DNA of 64,000 nt, taken from positions 1-64,000 of the forward strand of contig JABXHM010000011.1 in assembly GCA_013373625.1 (NCBI GenBank). The letters run 5' to 3'. The notes under the pieces were generated by a model. It worked only from the letters and a program-made list of their open reading frames with translations. It did no database searches and was not told the DNA's origin. Position numbers and translations under genes: made by a program. The stretch comes from Alteromonadaceae bacterium. GTDB taxonomy: Bacteria; Pseudomonadota; Gammaproteobacteria; Enterobacterales; Alteromonadaceae. Below, piece by piece: positions 26,177 through 35,162 of the stretch; positions within the stretch are counted from its first letter, which is position 1; the number at the start of each line of letters is the position of its first letter.

Positions 26177-26685
26177 TTAGCCTTTAAAGTAACCCCGGCA
26201 GTATTGTTCAATGCAGATGTAAACCGCTACCATAAGGCCTCCCAGCATACACGCGACAAGATCAGAAACATCGAAGATGCCCAGCCCTGTTAAAGGTTGC
26301 AGACACTCTTACAAACAGGCCCCAACCGTAACATAAAAAACTGCTGTCATAGGGTGCAATGATTTTTCATATAATGACAGAATGAAATAAGCGCCAGCGG
26401 TACTAAAAAAGCTCACACCCGAGTCTGCCACTCCAAAGATCCTGGATCTGATTACTGTAAATATAGGGGCGATACAACAATTCAATAACAATACATATCA
26501 ATACACAAGTCAGCCCGACAGGCAGTGCAAGCGCAGTGGCGTGCATCTGCTCACCGGCCGTAACGCCCCGTTTAGCCAACATACCTAACGCCGTCCGCGT
26601 TGCCACCCGTTGACTCACGAGATGCTGTGTCTTTCAGGTACTCGTAAGCCGCTTTAACGCCATCATTATTTGAACCGCCAATCAT
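26177..26685 (-). pseudogene. decayed VanZ-like membrane protein gene
   Basis: Three reading-frame pieces read on the minus strand join into one plausible membrane protein. A segment from 26618 has VGLTCVLICIVIELLYRPYIY. It loses frame near 26440, where removing one base yields QDFGVADSGVSFFSTAGAYF in the next frame. That frame continues through FYVTVGACL, hits a TAA at 26309-26311, and resumes as ECLQPLTGLGIFDVSDLVAC to a normal stop at 26177. The pattern E-x2-Q...F-D-x2-D-x-x-A matches the C-terminal part of VanZ-like proteins. A good ribosome-binding site (AAGGTGA) before ATG 26685 opens a 37-codon frame (MIGGSNNDGVKAAYEYL...) that may be the original N-terminus after a further frameshift. 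Sequencing error cannot be excluded. Confidence 0.55.
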
Positions 26686-26820
26686 TGCGTTGCTCACCTT
26701 TACCTGTGTTTATCGAATTGCCAGCCTGACACAAACAATACAGTCTCTAAACTGAACAAACTAACAGCATTACAGAAAACCCTGATAACTCATTGAATAT
26801 CAAAAAATTAGAATCACAAT

Positions 26821-28917
26821 CTATTCATCAGCCCGACGTATCATCACTTGCTTATTGTGAAACAGGTTTTCTACCTGTGAAAGAGTGGCATCATCGTCAA
26901 ACATACTGGCATCCAGCGCTGACTCAACGCCAACCCAGGTGTCTTTACCGGCAGATTTAGCGGCATAAAGACAACTGTCAGCAACCGCCATTAGCGATGT
27001 AAAACTAATTGGCTTGCCTTGGGCTGCTATCACTGGTGGATAACACACGTAGCCAATAGAGCAGGTTTGGTTCAGCTTTTTGGTATCGCTAATTTTAAAA
27101 TCCTGCTTGTTTATTATCTCTAGCATCCTTTGCGCCAGGTGAGCGGCTTCTTCTCTATCAATAAAACGCGCCACCGCAACAAACTCTTCACCGCCCCAAC
27201 GCACTAAATAGTCAGATTGACGAAACACCTGGCTCATGCGGTGAGCAAGCTGACTAAGCATACTATCGCCAACATTGTGCCCGTAAGAATCGTTCACCTC
27301 TTTAAAGTCATCAAGATCGATAATAAACAGCGCAATATCCGCTTCGGTGGGCTTGTCGGTTTTGCCGGTATACCAGTCAAAATAAAGCCGGCGGGATCGC
27401 TCTAGATCAGCTCCGACCTGATTTTCTAAAAATCGCCGATTATGCAGACCGGTAAGCTTATCCGTCAGGCTTATCGTTTCTACTTCGCGATAAGCGGCCG
27501 ACAATTGATGGTTTTTCTCCTCCAGTTGCTGGGTACGCTGAGCGACTTTTAGCTCGAGCTGACGATTAACCTGACGCTGGAGAAAGCGCCCGTAAAGCAA
27601 TATAACGAGTGACAACACACATATCACGGTAATTGTTACTGTCATCCATAACATGCGAGATGTTTGCTGTAACGCCTGTTCTTTTTCAAGCAGCTCTATT
27701 TGATGAGCCCGACGTACAAATTCCGCCTGAGCCTGCACTTTTGCTATGCCCTCAACACGAATGTCGTTCAGACGTTGATCGTCGAGCTGCTTTTGTCTTT
27801 GTAACGCCTCAAACGCTTGCTGCAACGAGTTATTCGCCAAATGCACTTTTACCCGTAAAGCTTCAAAATCAGACTCATGGGCAAGCTCTTTATTTTGTTT
27901 TGCTTGTTCAAGACCAGCATTAATATAATACAACGCCGATGTATAGTTTTTTTGCTGGTATTCAAGCTCTGCAGCAATTTCATAGGCGTCGACCAATAGA
28001 CTGCGATAGTCGCTTTCAATCGCACGTTCAATCACGCCATCAATTAACGTTTTGGCCGCTGAAAGATTACCACTGTCCAATTCTAACTTGGCCAACGACG
28101 ATAATGCCCAGTCGGTATCTCGTGGTGTCTGGATTTTACGAAACAGTGCCAGCGCTTTGAGAATGTGTGTACGCGCCTGATCGTGTTGACCCATGGTATT
28201 GAGTAAATAGCCTATTTTATTATGGCTATAAGCAATGTTCTTTTTATCACCTGAGGCAATATCCAGTTTCAGCGCATCCTCAAAATAGACCAATGCCGTG
28301 TCGAGATCGCCCATCACCCGGCGCAAATCACCTATATTGTATAACGCGCTGGCCACCCCCGGCTGATCGTTAAGCTCAGTGTTCATTTCCAACGCTTTTT
28401 GGTGGGCTTGCAACGCTTCTTCGTAATACCCCATTTTTTCCAGTATTACGCCAATACTGTTATGCGCTGAACTAATGGCATCTTTGTCGTCTGACTGCCG
28501 AAATATCTGCATCGCCAAATACACATACTGCAATGCCAGAGAATAATTAGACTGATACCGATAGGTTAATCCCATCTGCCGGTATGCTTGCCCTAACCCC
28601 TTTTGATCATTAACGCTCTGATACAACTCCATTGCCTGTGTCAGTTTACTCTGGGCCACATCATAGCGATTTCGTTCCATTGCATTGCGGGCTTGCTGAT
28701 ATAACGCCTGGGCCAGAAGTCCGGGATTATCCTGCTTCGTGGCAAGTGTCATTAAACGACCAGCCAATTCATCGGCACGTTGCATAGCGCCAGCAAGTCG
28801 CGCATCGGCAATCTGCTCAGCCAAACCATTAACTGACTCTGTCTGCGCAGTTAAAGGAAAAGCGATAAACACCCAAACCGACATCACAAGCCACCAACAG
28901 GCTGAACGATAAGACAT
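26821..28917 (-). CDS. diguanylate cyclase with periplasmic TPR repeats (TPR-TM-coiled coil-GGDEF)
   Basis: Start at ATG 28917 (GAGG six bases upstream; 698 residues). A signal peptide (LVMSVWVFIAFPLTAQ) leads to about ten tetratricopeptide repeats, easily seen as ALYQQARNAMERNRYDVAQ, AYRQMGLTYRYQSNYSLAL, AHNSIGVILEKMGYYEEAL and following units. A membrane helix (MLWMTVTITVICVLSLVILLYG, about 425-446) and a coiled coil connect to the GGDEF domain. Active site GGEEF is at 575-579, and the inhibitory RxxD is RQSD nine residues before, so c-di-GMP synthesis with product inhibition is expected. Same architecture as the protein at 7727, suggesting two paralogous envelope sensors. Confidence 0.92.
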   Translation of the reverse strand: MSYRSACWWLVMSVWVFIAFPLTAQTESVNGLAEQIADARLAGAMQRADELAGRLMTLATKQDNPGLLAQALYQQARNAMERNRYDVAQSKLTQAMELYQSVNDQKGLGQAYRQMGLTYRYQSNYSLALQYVYLAMQIFRQSDDKDAISSAHNSIGVILEKMGYYEEALQAHQKALEMNTELNDQPGVASALYNIGDLRRVMGDLDTALVYFEDALKLDIASGDKKNIAYSHNKIGYLLNTMGQHDQARTHILKALALFRKIQTPRDTDWALSSLAKLELDSGNLSAAKTLIDGVIERAIESDYRSLLVDAYEIAAELEYQQKNYTSALYYINAGLEQAKQNKELAHESDFEALRVKVHLANNSLQQAFEALQRQKQLDDQRLNDIRVEGIAKVQAQAEFVRRAHQIELLEKEQALQQTSRMLWMTVTITVICVLSLVILLYGRFLQRQVNRQLELKVAQRTQQLEEKNHQLSAAYREVETISLTDKLTGLHNRRFLENQVGADLERSRRLYFDWYTGKTDKPTEADIALFIIDLDDFKEVNDSYGHNVGDSMLSQLAHRMSQVFRQSDYLVRWGGEEFVAVARFIDREEAAHLAQRMLEIINKQDFKISDTKKLNQTCSIGYVCYPPVIAAQGKPISFTSLMAVADSCLYAAKSAGKDTWVGVESALDASMFDDDATLSQVENLFHNKQVMIRRADE

Positions 28918-29046
28918 GAAAAACCTCAACTACAGGGTATTGATAATCGCGTCAATGCGTATTCTATTCATTATATTAGCAACAACTGATTTGTTCTGCC
29001 GGATGTTGACGGGTACATCCTACAGATGTGTATTTGAGTGCAACGC

Positions 29047-30243
29047 TTAACCGTCTGTTTCGAGTAATTTCACCCAATGTGGCGACACGTCTAAATGCTC
29101 AAGAATGATTTTTATACAAACCAGTACGGGCACGGCCAGCAACACCCCAACGACGCCCCACAACCAACCCATGATGGCGAGCCAGACGATAATGACCAGA
29201 GGGTTTAGCCGTAGACTTTTGCCTAAAATAGACGGGGTTAAGAACTGAGATTCGAGAATATTGATACACAAAAAAATGGTCGATGGAAGAAATGCTGCAG
29301 AAACTAAGCCGTATTGCACAACACCGACCATTAATAAAATGGTGCAACTAAACAACCCGCCTAAGTAAGGTACAAAGTTTAGCAAGCCTACGAGTGCTCC
29401 CCATAGCAATGCATCTTCTACACCAAGAAAAGAGAACGCAATGGCAGTACAGATGCCTAACAAGCCGTTAATCATGCTGATAGTAACAATATAACTGGAC
29501 AGGCGTTTTTGAATCTGACTGACTAATACAATAGTGCGCCGCTTATTGGTCACTGCGGGGAAATCCTGAATAAATACTTTAAATAGCGCCTGCCCGTATA
29601 TGAGCAGAAACAATATCAGGATAATGCTTCCGAACACTTGCGCAAAGAGAAATGGCGCATTGGACAGCACTGATAAGAAAGCCTGTGCGCTGCCCTGTTT
29701 CAGTTGGCCTGTTACGACGCTCTCTTTTTCTTCTTCGGCGACTTTAGCTTCTTCATCTTCAAACCAGCTACTAAAAAATGAAGTTTCTTCTGCTGCTTTT
29801 TTGTTTGCTTCCTCACCGTTTAACTGAGCATCCGTTTGCCCTTTCTCAAATTTTTCACTAATTTCCTCTATGTGATCAGAAAATTTAGCGGATAACATAG
29901 GTAGTGCATCCATCCATCGCTCTGCGGGTTTAACTAACTGCACACCCAAAAAGGAAAATGGCGCCACAACCAGGCCAATCAAAACAAACGCCGAGATGGT
30001 TCGTGGAATATATATTTTACGGGCTAAGGTAACCAGTGGGCTAAGCAGCAGCGCAACAAAGGCAGAAAAGACCAAAGGTATAAATAACGTTTTAGCCAGA
30101 TACAGCGTGTAAATAACTGACATCAATAAAAATACTTTTAGGAGCTTGGTTTGTCGTGCCTCCCGGAGAGTAATACCGGATTGCTCCTGCCATTTAGCGG
30201 GCTGTTCTTGTGCTTCAGTCGCTTCATCGTTTTTATACGTCAA
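29047..30243 (-). CDS. AI-2E family (PerM-like) permease
   Basis: A 398-residue multi-helix membrane protein of the AI-2E/UPF0118 family. N-terminal helices LLKVFLLMSVIYTLYLAKTLF and ALLLSPLVTLARK, and the C-terminal hallmark regions GLLNFVPYLGGLFSC and LRLNPLVIIVWLAIMGWLWGVVG. Translation starts at a TTG (30243) with a strong GAGGAAA six bases upstream. A long acidic insertion (about residues 135-185, EEANKKAAEE, WFEDEEAKVAEEEKES) lies in the loop before the fifth helix. Members export various small molecules or Na+; substrate cannot be told. Monocistronic, divergent from the PAP2 gene. Confidence 0.88.
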   Translation of the reverse strand: MTYKNDEATEAQEQPAKWQEQSGITLREARQTKLLKVFLLMSVIYTLYLAKTLFIPLVFSAFVALLLSPLVTLARKIYIPRTISAFVLIGLVVAPFSFLGVQLVKPAERWMDALPMLSAKFSDHIEEISEKFEKGQTDAQLNGEEANKKAAEETSFFSSWFEDEEAKVAEEEKESVVTGQLKQGSAQAFLSVLSNAPFLFAQVFGSIILILFLLIYGQALFKVFIQDFPAVTNKRRTIVLVSQIQKRLSSYIVTISMINGLLGICTAIAFSFLGVEDALLWGALVGLLNFVPYLGGLFSCTILLMVGVVQYGLVSAAFLPSTIFLCINILESQFLTPSILGKSLRLNPLVIIVWLAIMGWLWGVVGVLLAVPVLVCIKIILEHLDVSPHWVKLLETDG

Positions 30244-30498
30244 TCGTATTTCCTCTCATTTTTGCACTATTCCCGCAGACGCGTTATACGTTTATTGTCA
30301 GTGTTTTGGTCAACCAACTTATTCCATACTATACGTTGCGTGTCAGCAGAAAACTAAGCCTATAATATTTTTTTTCTCCCTGTCATACTCTGTTCCCTAA
30401 ACAAACAGTCAATTATTAGGTTAAGTAATGGCTGCTTTCGGTCTATTGAAATAACAAGACGCACAACGGTGTAACACTACGTTGTCCAGGAGAATAGA

Positions 30499-31248
30499 AT
30501 GGTCGCCAGGTACCATGACATTAAAAATATAGATTTACTCACACTATCGGGGCTGCTTTTATTAGCGGCATGTTTATGGGCATTCGTTGAACTGGCAGGC
30601 TTAGTTATCGATGGCGGCACCGCTGGGGTCGATAAACAATTATTGCTGATGTTTCGCTCTGCAGAGGATTTGTCTGATCCCATTGGAGCGCATTGGGTAG
30701 AAGAGCTAATGAGAGACGTCACAGGTCTGGGCGGTGTGGGGATCCTGACTTTTTTTACTATTATGTCAGCCGCTTACCTGGTGATAATAAAAAAATCTAA
30801 AATGGCCATTTTTGTCATTGTTGCCATTGCCACCGGAACGCTGTTGAGCTTTGCACTTAAATACGGATTTGACCGACCCAGGCCTGATTTAGTGCCCCAT
30901 GGCAGTTACGTATATACCCACAGTTTTCCAAGCGGTCATTCATTAATGTCGGCGCTGGTGTATTTTACACTGGCCAGCTTGCTTGCACGTGTTGACAGCC
31001 GAAGACGAGTAAAAATATTTTTATTTTTTATGGCCTCGTTGCTCACGGTAAGCATTGGCATTAGCCGGGTATACCTTGGCGTTCACTGGCCCTCTGATGT
31101 GGTAGCCGGATGGACTGCTGGTGTGTTCTGGGCCACCTTGTCGTTTATGGTGGCCTCCAGAATGCAATCGTCAGGGAATATTGAGCAAGAGGGCGAGGAA
31201 GTCAGCGCCGAACGTCTGGGCGAGGCCACCAACGCACCTGATAAATGA
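30499..31248 (+). CDS. PAP2-family membrane phosphatase
   Basis: A 249-residue membrane-bound lipid phosphatase of the undecaprenyl-pyrophosphate/phosphatidylglycerophosphatase B type. The three catalytic motifs are complete: KYGFDRPRP (KX6RP), PSGH in HSFPSGHSLMS, and SRVYLGVHWPSDV (SRX5HX3D). Six hydrophobic segments are visible. A hydrophilic tail (EQEGEEVSAERLGEATNAPDK) extends into the cytoplasm. The ATG has GGAGAAT upstream, and a strong terminator follows the stop. Confidence 0.92.
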   Translation: MVARYHDIKNIDLLTLSGLLLLAACLWAFVELAGLVIDGGTAGVDKQLLLMFRSAEDLSDPIGAHWVEELMRDVTGLGGVGILTFFTIMSAAYLVIIKKSKMAIFVIVAIATGTLLSFALKYGFDRPRPDLVPHGSYVYTHSFPSGHSLMSALVYFTLASLLARVDSRRRVKIFLFFMASLLTVSIGISRVYLGVHWPSDVVAGWTAGVFWATLSFMVASRMQSSGNIEQEGEEVSAERLGEATNAPDK

Positions 31249-31268
31249 AACCGCGGTACAACAAAAGT

Positions 31269-31296
31269 AAAAAACCAGCTGCAAAGCTGGTTTTTT
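31269..31296. terminator. bidirectional Rho-independent terminator
   Basis: CCAGCT/AGCTGG stem with A-run on the left and a T-run of six on the right, between the convergent PAP2 and PQQ-dehydrogenase stop codons. Works for both strands. Confidence 0.88.
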
Positions 31297-31303
31297 AATG
31301 CCT

Positions 31304-32485
31304 TTACTGAAGCTTTATGAGACGGCCGCCTTCTTTGTCTTCAAGCACATAGATGTTGCCTTCGCTATCCTGCTCCACTTCGCGAACCCGTTTACCCCAT
31401 TCATAACGTTCCGCTTCTGCCACGTTCCACTTGCCTTTATCATCCTTGTTAAAGGCAACACGGACTAACGCTTTTGATGACAAACCGCCAATAAATCCAT
31501 TGCCTTTGAAATCACGGAATTTATCACCCTTGTAAATAATAAACCCAGCGGGGCTGATGGCCGGAACCCATGCCAGCTCCGGTGCTTTAAAAACAGGATA
31601 GTCCTCATGATTGGGTATTTTCACACCTGAGTAATGATCGCCCTGTGACACCATGGGGTAGCCGTAGTTGCGCCCCCGCTCTATCATGTTAAGTTCATCG
31701 CCATGACGTGGCCCCATTTCGTGCGCCCACAAATTACCCTGCTCATCAAAATCTATGCCCAGTGGATTACGATGGCCCAGTGTCCATATTTGCCCGGTCA
31801 CGCTGCCGTTACCATAAAACGGATTGTCTTTAGGCACGCTACCATCGTCATTTAAGCGCAGGATTTTACCCAGGTTCATTGCCATATTTTGTGCTGGCGT
31901 AAATTTTTGTCGCTCGCCTGACGTTACAAACAAGTAGCCATCGGGTGAAAATACCATTCGATGGGAATAATGCCCATTACCGGTTACTTTGGGAGATTGG
32001 CGCCAAATGAGTTCTCTGTTTGTCAGGCTTGCACCATTCTCAGTAATGTTAAGTGTGGCCCGCTCAATCACGGCTCCGCTGAATTCGTCGTCTTTTGGGT
32101 CGCGCTCGATATACGACACATAAATGATGTTATTAGTGGCAAAATCAGGGTGTACAATCACATCACCAAGACCGCCTTGTCCCCGCGCTGTCACATCAGG
32201 CACATTGGAAACGGGGAAGCGTTTTTGCTGGTTTTCGTCGAGCAACCACAATGTGCCGGTCTTTTCTGTGACCAGACTATGGCCATCGGGTAAAAATGTC
32301 ATCGCCCATGGGTGATCAAAAGACGACCTGACCTGACCAACGAGCGTAGTGCCCTCGCTGCCTTTCATTTCGACTTGCGCAGCCGAACCTGACTGCGCAA
32401 AAGCGCCAAATGACGTCGCTATCAAAGTCACTAAAAAAGCTATCTTATGACGCATGATAATTGGTTTTGTAACGTTTGAATTCAC
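31304..32485 (-). CDS. PQQ-dependent soluble aldose sugar dehydrogenase (Asd/YliI type)
   Basis: A 393-residue periplasmic six-bladed beta-propeller quinoprotein that oxidises aldoses to lactones. Signal peptide RHKIAFLVTLIATSFGAFAQ is followed by the family hallmarks HPWAMTFLPDGHSLVTEKTG, ARGQGGLGDVIVHPDF, SHRMVFSPDGYLFVTSGER, GHRNPLGIDFDEQGNLWAHEMGP and HGDELNMIERGRNYGYP, which carry the catalytic His and PQQ-contacting residues. The start is a GTG at 32485 with AGGAAA seven bases upstream; ATG at 32455 is an alternative. Monocistronic. Confidence 0.92.
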   Translation of the reverse strand: MNSNVTKPIIMRHKIAFLVTLIATSFGAFAQSGSAAQVEMKGSEGTTLVGQVRSSFDHPWAMTFLPDGHSLVTEKTGTLWLLDENQQKRFPVSNVPDVTARGQGGLGDVIVHPDFATNNIIYVSYIERDPKDDEFSGAVIERATLNITENGASLTNRELIWRQSPKVTGNGHYSHRMVFSPDGYLFVTSGERQKFTPAQNMAMNLGKILRLNDDGSVPKDNPFYGNGSVTGQIWTLGHRNPLGIDFDEQGNLWAHEMGPRHGDELNMIERGRNYGYPMVSQGDHYSGVKIPNHEDYPVFKAPELAWVPAISPAGFIIYKGDKFRDFKGNGFIGGLSSKALVRVAFNKDDKGKWNVAEAERYEWGKRVREVEQDSEGNIYVLEDKEGGRLIKLQ

Positions 32486-32640
32486 AATGGTTTCCTACCT
32501 TTTCAATGTTCGCGTAATACCCACTACACTATTTTTCACATCACGGTGCAGCACGCAAATAATTATTAGTAAGATAGTTACGGTTATTAGTTCGGTTCGG
32601 CTCAACGAATAGTGGTATTACTGCTTTACTTAACCATTTA

Positions 32641-32676
32641 AATAAAACCGCCTTAACACCGCAATAAGTTAAGGCG
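32641..32676 (-). terminator. Rho-independent terminator after transglutaminase
   Basis: On the minus strand CGCCTTAA (32676-32669) pairs with TTAAGGCG (32656-32649) across 12 bases and is followed by GTTTTATT. It is about 150 bases past the transglutaminase stop; the rest of 32486-32829 contains nothing I can assign. Confidence 0.7.
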
Positions 32677-32829
32677 CTATTAACATGTTAGCTTTGCTTT
32701 TTTTTGGTAAAACACATAGTGGCTAATCACTGCGGTTTCCAACTTCACGGCAAAGACCAGTAATAAAGTAGGCCAGGTCAGCAAGTCCTGTATCGATAAG
32801 ATTGCAATAACGGCTATATGAGTAACGCG

Positions 32830-33636
32830 TTATGGGCGAAGATCTTCGGGCGGGGCGATTTCACTGACATTCACAGTCATACTTTGCGGTGCTACGGCTG
32901 GCCCGAACTGCGTGAAGGTGGCAACATCAGAGGCATCATGACCAAAAGCAATCGCCACGCGCGCACCACTTGAATCAGGCTGTGTAGCATCGAACGTGTA
33001 CCAGCGCCCACCTACATAGGCTTCAAACCAGGCATGCATGTCCATTGGGGTTAATCCGTGCAAATAGCCCACCACCATTCGGGCTGGAATACATAAGCTG
33101 CGACACATTGCGATGCCCAGGTGTGCAAGCTCGCGGCACACACCTTCGCGAGATTGATTGACCTCTGTGGCAGACAACTGAAAGTAAACTGAGTCGGGGT
33201 TAAATCGCACGTTGGTGCGGATCCAGTCTTCAAGTGCCGCCACTTGTTCATACCCCGGAACACAGCCTGCAACAATGTTGTGCGCCATATCCACAAAACG
33301 ATCCGACTCACAATACCGTGATGGCAGCAAATAACCCAGCAACTCATTGGGCAGCGTATCTACTTCGTTAAAACCAGCCCAGCGGTCCCCTATAGGTACC
33401 GGTGACGTTAATACATGGGCAGACGTCCTCACTGAGAACATGCCGACTGGCGCAACCAAACGCTGGCATGCATTGCCAAAGCTATCATTGTACTCGGTAA
33501 CCGGTACATTAGGCGTAATCATATAGGTTTGCTTTGCGACCCATTGGCTTAAATCGTTCCGCGGGCGCAACATCAGAATAAACGGGGTAGGCGTTGTTAT
33601 CTCAAAGGTAAGATTGCACTCTGTTTTTAGCCACAT
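32830..33636 (-). CDS. transglutaminase-like protease/ligase (Anbu-associated)
   Basis: A 268-residue cytoplasmic protein with a bacterial transglutaminase N-terminal beta domain (TFEITTPTPFILMLRPR) and a transglutaminase core. The triad is complete: Cys167 in SREGVCRELAHLG, His201 in MDMHAWFEAYV and Asp216 in WYTFDATQ. Proteins of this type are repeatedly encoded next to the proteasome homologue Anbu, usually with an alpha-E protein and an ATP-grasp protein; here it follows the Anbu gene by 147 bases, and the other two are absent. Likely hydrolyses or ligates peptide-type bonds in a small peptide modification system; substrate unknown. Confidence 0.88.
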   Translation of the reverse strand: MWLKTECNLTFEITTPTPFILMLRPRNDLSQWVAKQTYMITPNVPVTEYNDSFGNACQRLVAPVGMFSVRTSAHVLTSPVPIGDRWAGFNEVDTLPNELLGYLLPSRYCESDRFVDMAHNIVAGCVPGYEQVAALEDWIRTNVRFNPDSVYFQLSATEVNQSREGVCRELAHLGIAMCRSLCIPARMVVGYLHGLTPMDMHAWFEAYVGGRWYTFDATQPDSSGARVAIAFGHDASDVATFTQFGPAVAPQSMTVNVSEIAPPEDLRP

Positions 33637-33783
33637 ACCCAGATTAATTCCTTATAGGTTACTTGCAAGGCCACTGCAAACGAGTGACTCATTGATGATC
33701 TATTCACCACAGTAACAGCGTTTGGATAGCACGCCTAGCGGTTTGTGATGCCCGCCGTGATCGCGCTATCTGGCGACGCCGGA

Positions 33784-34785
33784 TTATTTTGTGTTTTGTT
33801 GGTTTGCAGCTACCGCAGGCGAACGTTGCGCGGGCTGATTATTTTGCGCCGCATGCATTAAACTTGTTGTAGGTGCTGATGATTGATTGTCTTGTGATGA
33901 GCTTTCCGCTTCTGTTTGCGTTGAGGACGGTTGCACTGGGGCTACACTGGCGTTTACCGAAGCAGGTGTCAGGGTTTGAGAATGTTGAGTGGATGTTTGT
34001 GCAACAGGCGTGCCTAACGGCTGCGCAGACTCAGTTACAGCTGCTTGCGTATTGCTTTCGAACCCATCAGGCGCGGGCAACCCATCAAATAAGGTAGTGA
34101 GTCCTTCACGCCATGAAGTACTAATGTGCGAAAAATACGCATCATCTTCGGTAATATGATATTGGCTGTTAAACTCAAACTGGTTCGGTTTTACACTCAC
34201 CAAATCAATGGGTAAACCCACTGAAATATTGCTTCGCACAGTTGAGTCAAGCGACACCAAAGCACACTTTATAGCATTAACCAGTGTGGTTTCCGGCTGC
34301 ATAAATCTGTCCAGCACGGGCTTACCGTATTTTGTTTCACCAATTTGAAAAAACGGCGTTTCTTCGGTGGCTTCTATGAAATTGCCTTCAGAATATATCA
34401 GGAACAAACGTTGAGGTTCACCGGCAACCTGACCACCGACAATAAAATTAACCCCCATATCAACCTTTGTCTGGTCTAAATAAGCGGCGGTTTCTTTTCT
34501 GACTTCACGCAGACATTCACCAAACAAGGTGGCGACATCAAATAATGACTTCGCATTCCACACGTTAGGCACGTCCGGATCGTTGGCGCGTTGCTCTATG
34601 AGATTCACCACACTCTGTGTAATCGATAAATTACCCGAGGTTAAGGTCACAATTACACGGTCTGTGCCATTGTTGTAGGTACGCATCTTTTTGAAAGAAG
34701 ATATTTGATCGACACCCGCATTAGTTCTGGAGTCGGAGGCGAAGACCATGCCTTCATTCATTTTTAGCGCCAAACAATACGTCAT
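33784..34785 (-). CDS. Anbu-type bacterial proteasome homologue with C-terminal tail
   Basis: The N-terminal 240 residues are a proteasome-type Ntn hydrolase of the Anbu/BPH family: MTYCLALKMNEGMVFASDSRTNAG with Thr2 exposed after Met removal, then RVIVTLTSGNLSITQSVV and MGVNFIVGGQVAGEPQRLFLIY. Homologues form open helical or ring assemblies in the cytoplasm. Unusual is a tail of about 90 residues (243-333) made almost only of Ser, Thr, Gln, Pro, Ala and Asn, which ordinary Anbu proteins of about 240-250 residues lack. The gene precedes the transglutaminase gene on the same strand and is divergent from a GGDEF gene. Confidence 0.88.
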   Translation of the reverse strand: MTYCLALKMNEGMVFASDSRTNAGVDQISSFKKMRTYNNGTDRVIVTLTSGNLSITQSVVNLIEQRANDPDVPNVWNAKSLFDVATLFGECLREVRKETAAYLDQTKVDMGVNFIVGGQVAGEPQRLFLIYSEGNFIEATEETPFFQIGETKYGKPVLDRFMQPETTLVNAIKCALVSLDSTVRSNISVGLPIDLVSVKPNQFEFNSQYHITEDDAYFSHISTSWREGLTTLFDGLPAPDGFESNTQAAVTESAQPLGTPVAQTSTQHSQTLTPASVNASVAPVQPSSTQTEAESSSQDNQSSAPTTSLMHAAQNNQPAQRSPAVAANQQNTK

Positions 34786-34988
34786 GGGTTATCTCACAGC
34801 AAAGAGGCTAAAAAGCATAAACTACATTTCTTCTCTATACAACAAATGCCGGATTCTCCGCAGGCCATGACTGACACCGTTTATTTACAGTGTCTAAAAG
34901 TACATTGCTACATATGACGAGATTTTCGATACATCTTGGAAGAACTGTTCGATTTAATTCTTTAGCCTATACTTTTTAAATAATTGAG

Positions 34989-35064
34989 ACATAAAGTTTG
35001 CCTCGTGTGTTTATGGCTAAGCTTTAAGGCGTCTCGGTCGCTCCGCTAAGTGGCGACTTTATGT
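34989..35064. repeat. wide inverted repeat in divergent intergenic region
   Basis: Perfect 9-base arms ACATAAAGT (34989-34997) and ACTTTATGT (35056-35064) enclose 58 bases, inside which GTCGC/GCGAC and GCCT/AGGC can pair, partly in competition with the outer arms. The surrounding 34786-35162 region separates the divergent Anbu and GGDEF genes. It could be a structured leader for the GGDEF gene starting at 35163; no known motif such as GEMM is seen. Confidence 0.4.
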
Positions 35065-35162
35065 TTGTGTCATTAAGTGAACACTGAATAGTATTTAACA
35101 ACAAGTATAAATGATGTTATCACTGATGAATTACTTACCAATGGGTTTGCAGAGAATTTGCC

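Noticed and set aside
34786..35162. Possible GEMM c-di-GMP riboswitch before a GGDEF gene
   Set aside because: The conserved GEMM core bases are not present; only an unexplained inverted repeat remains.
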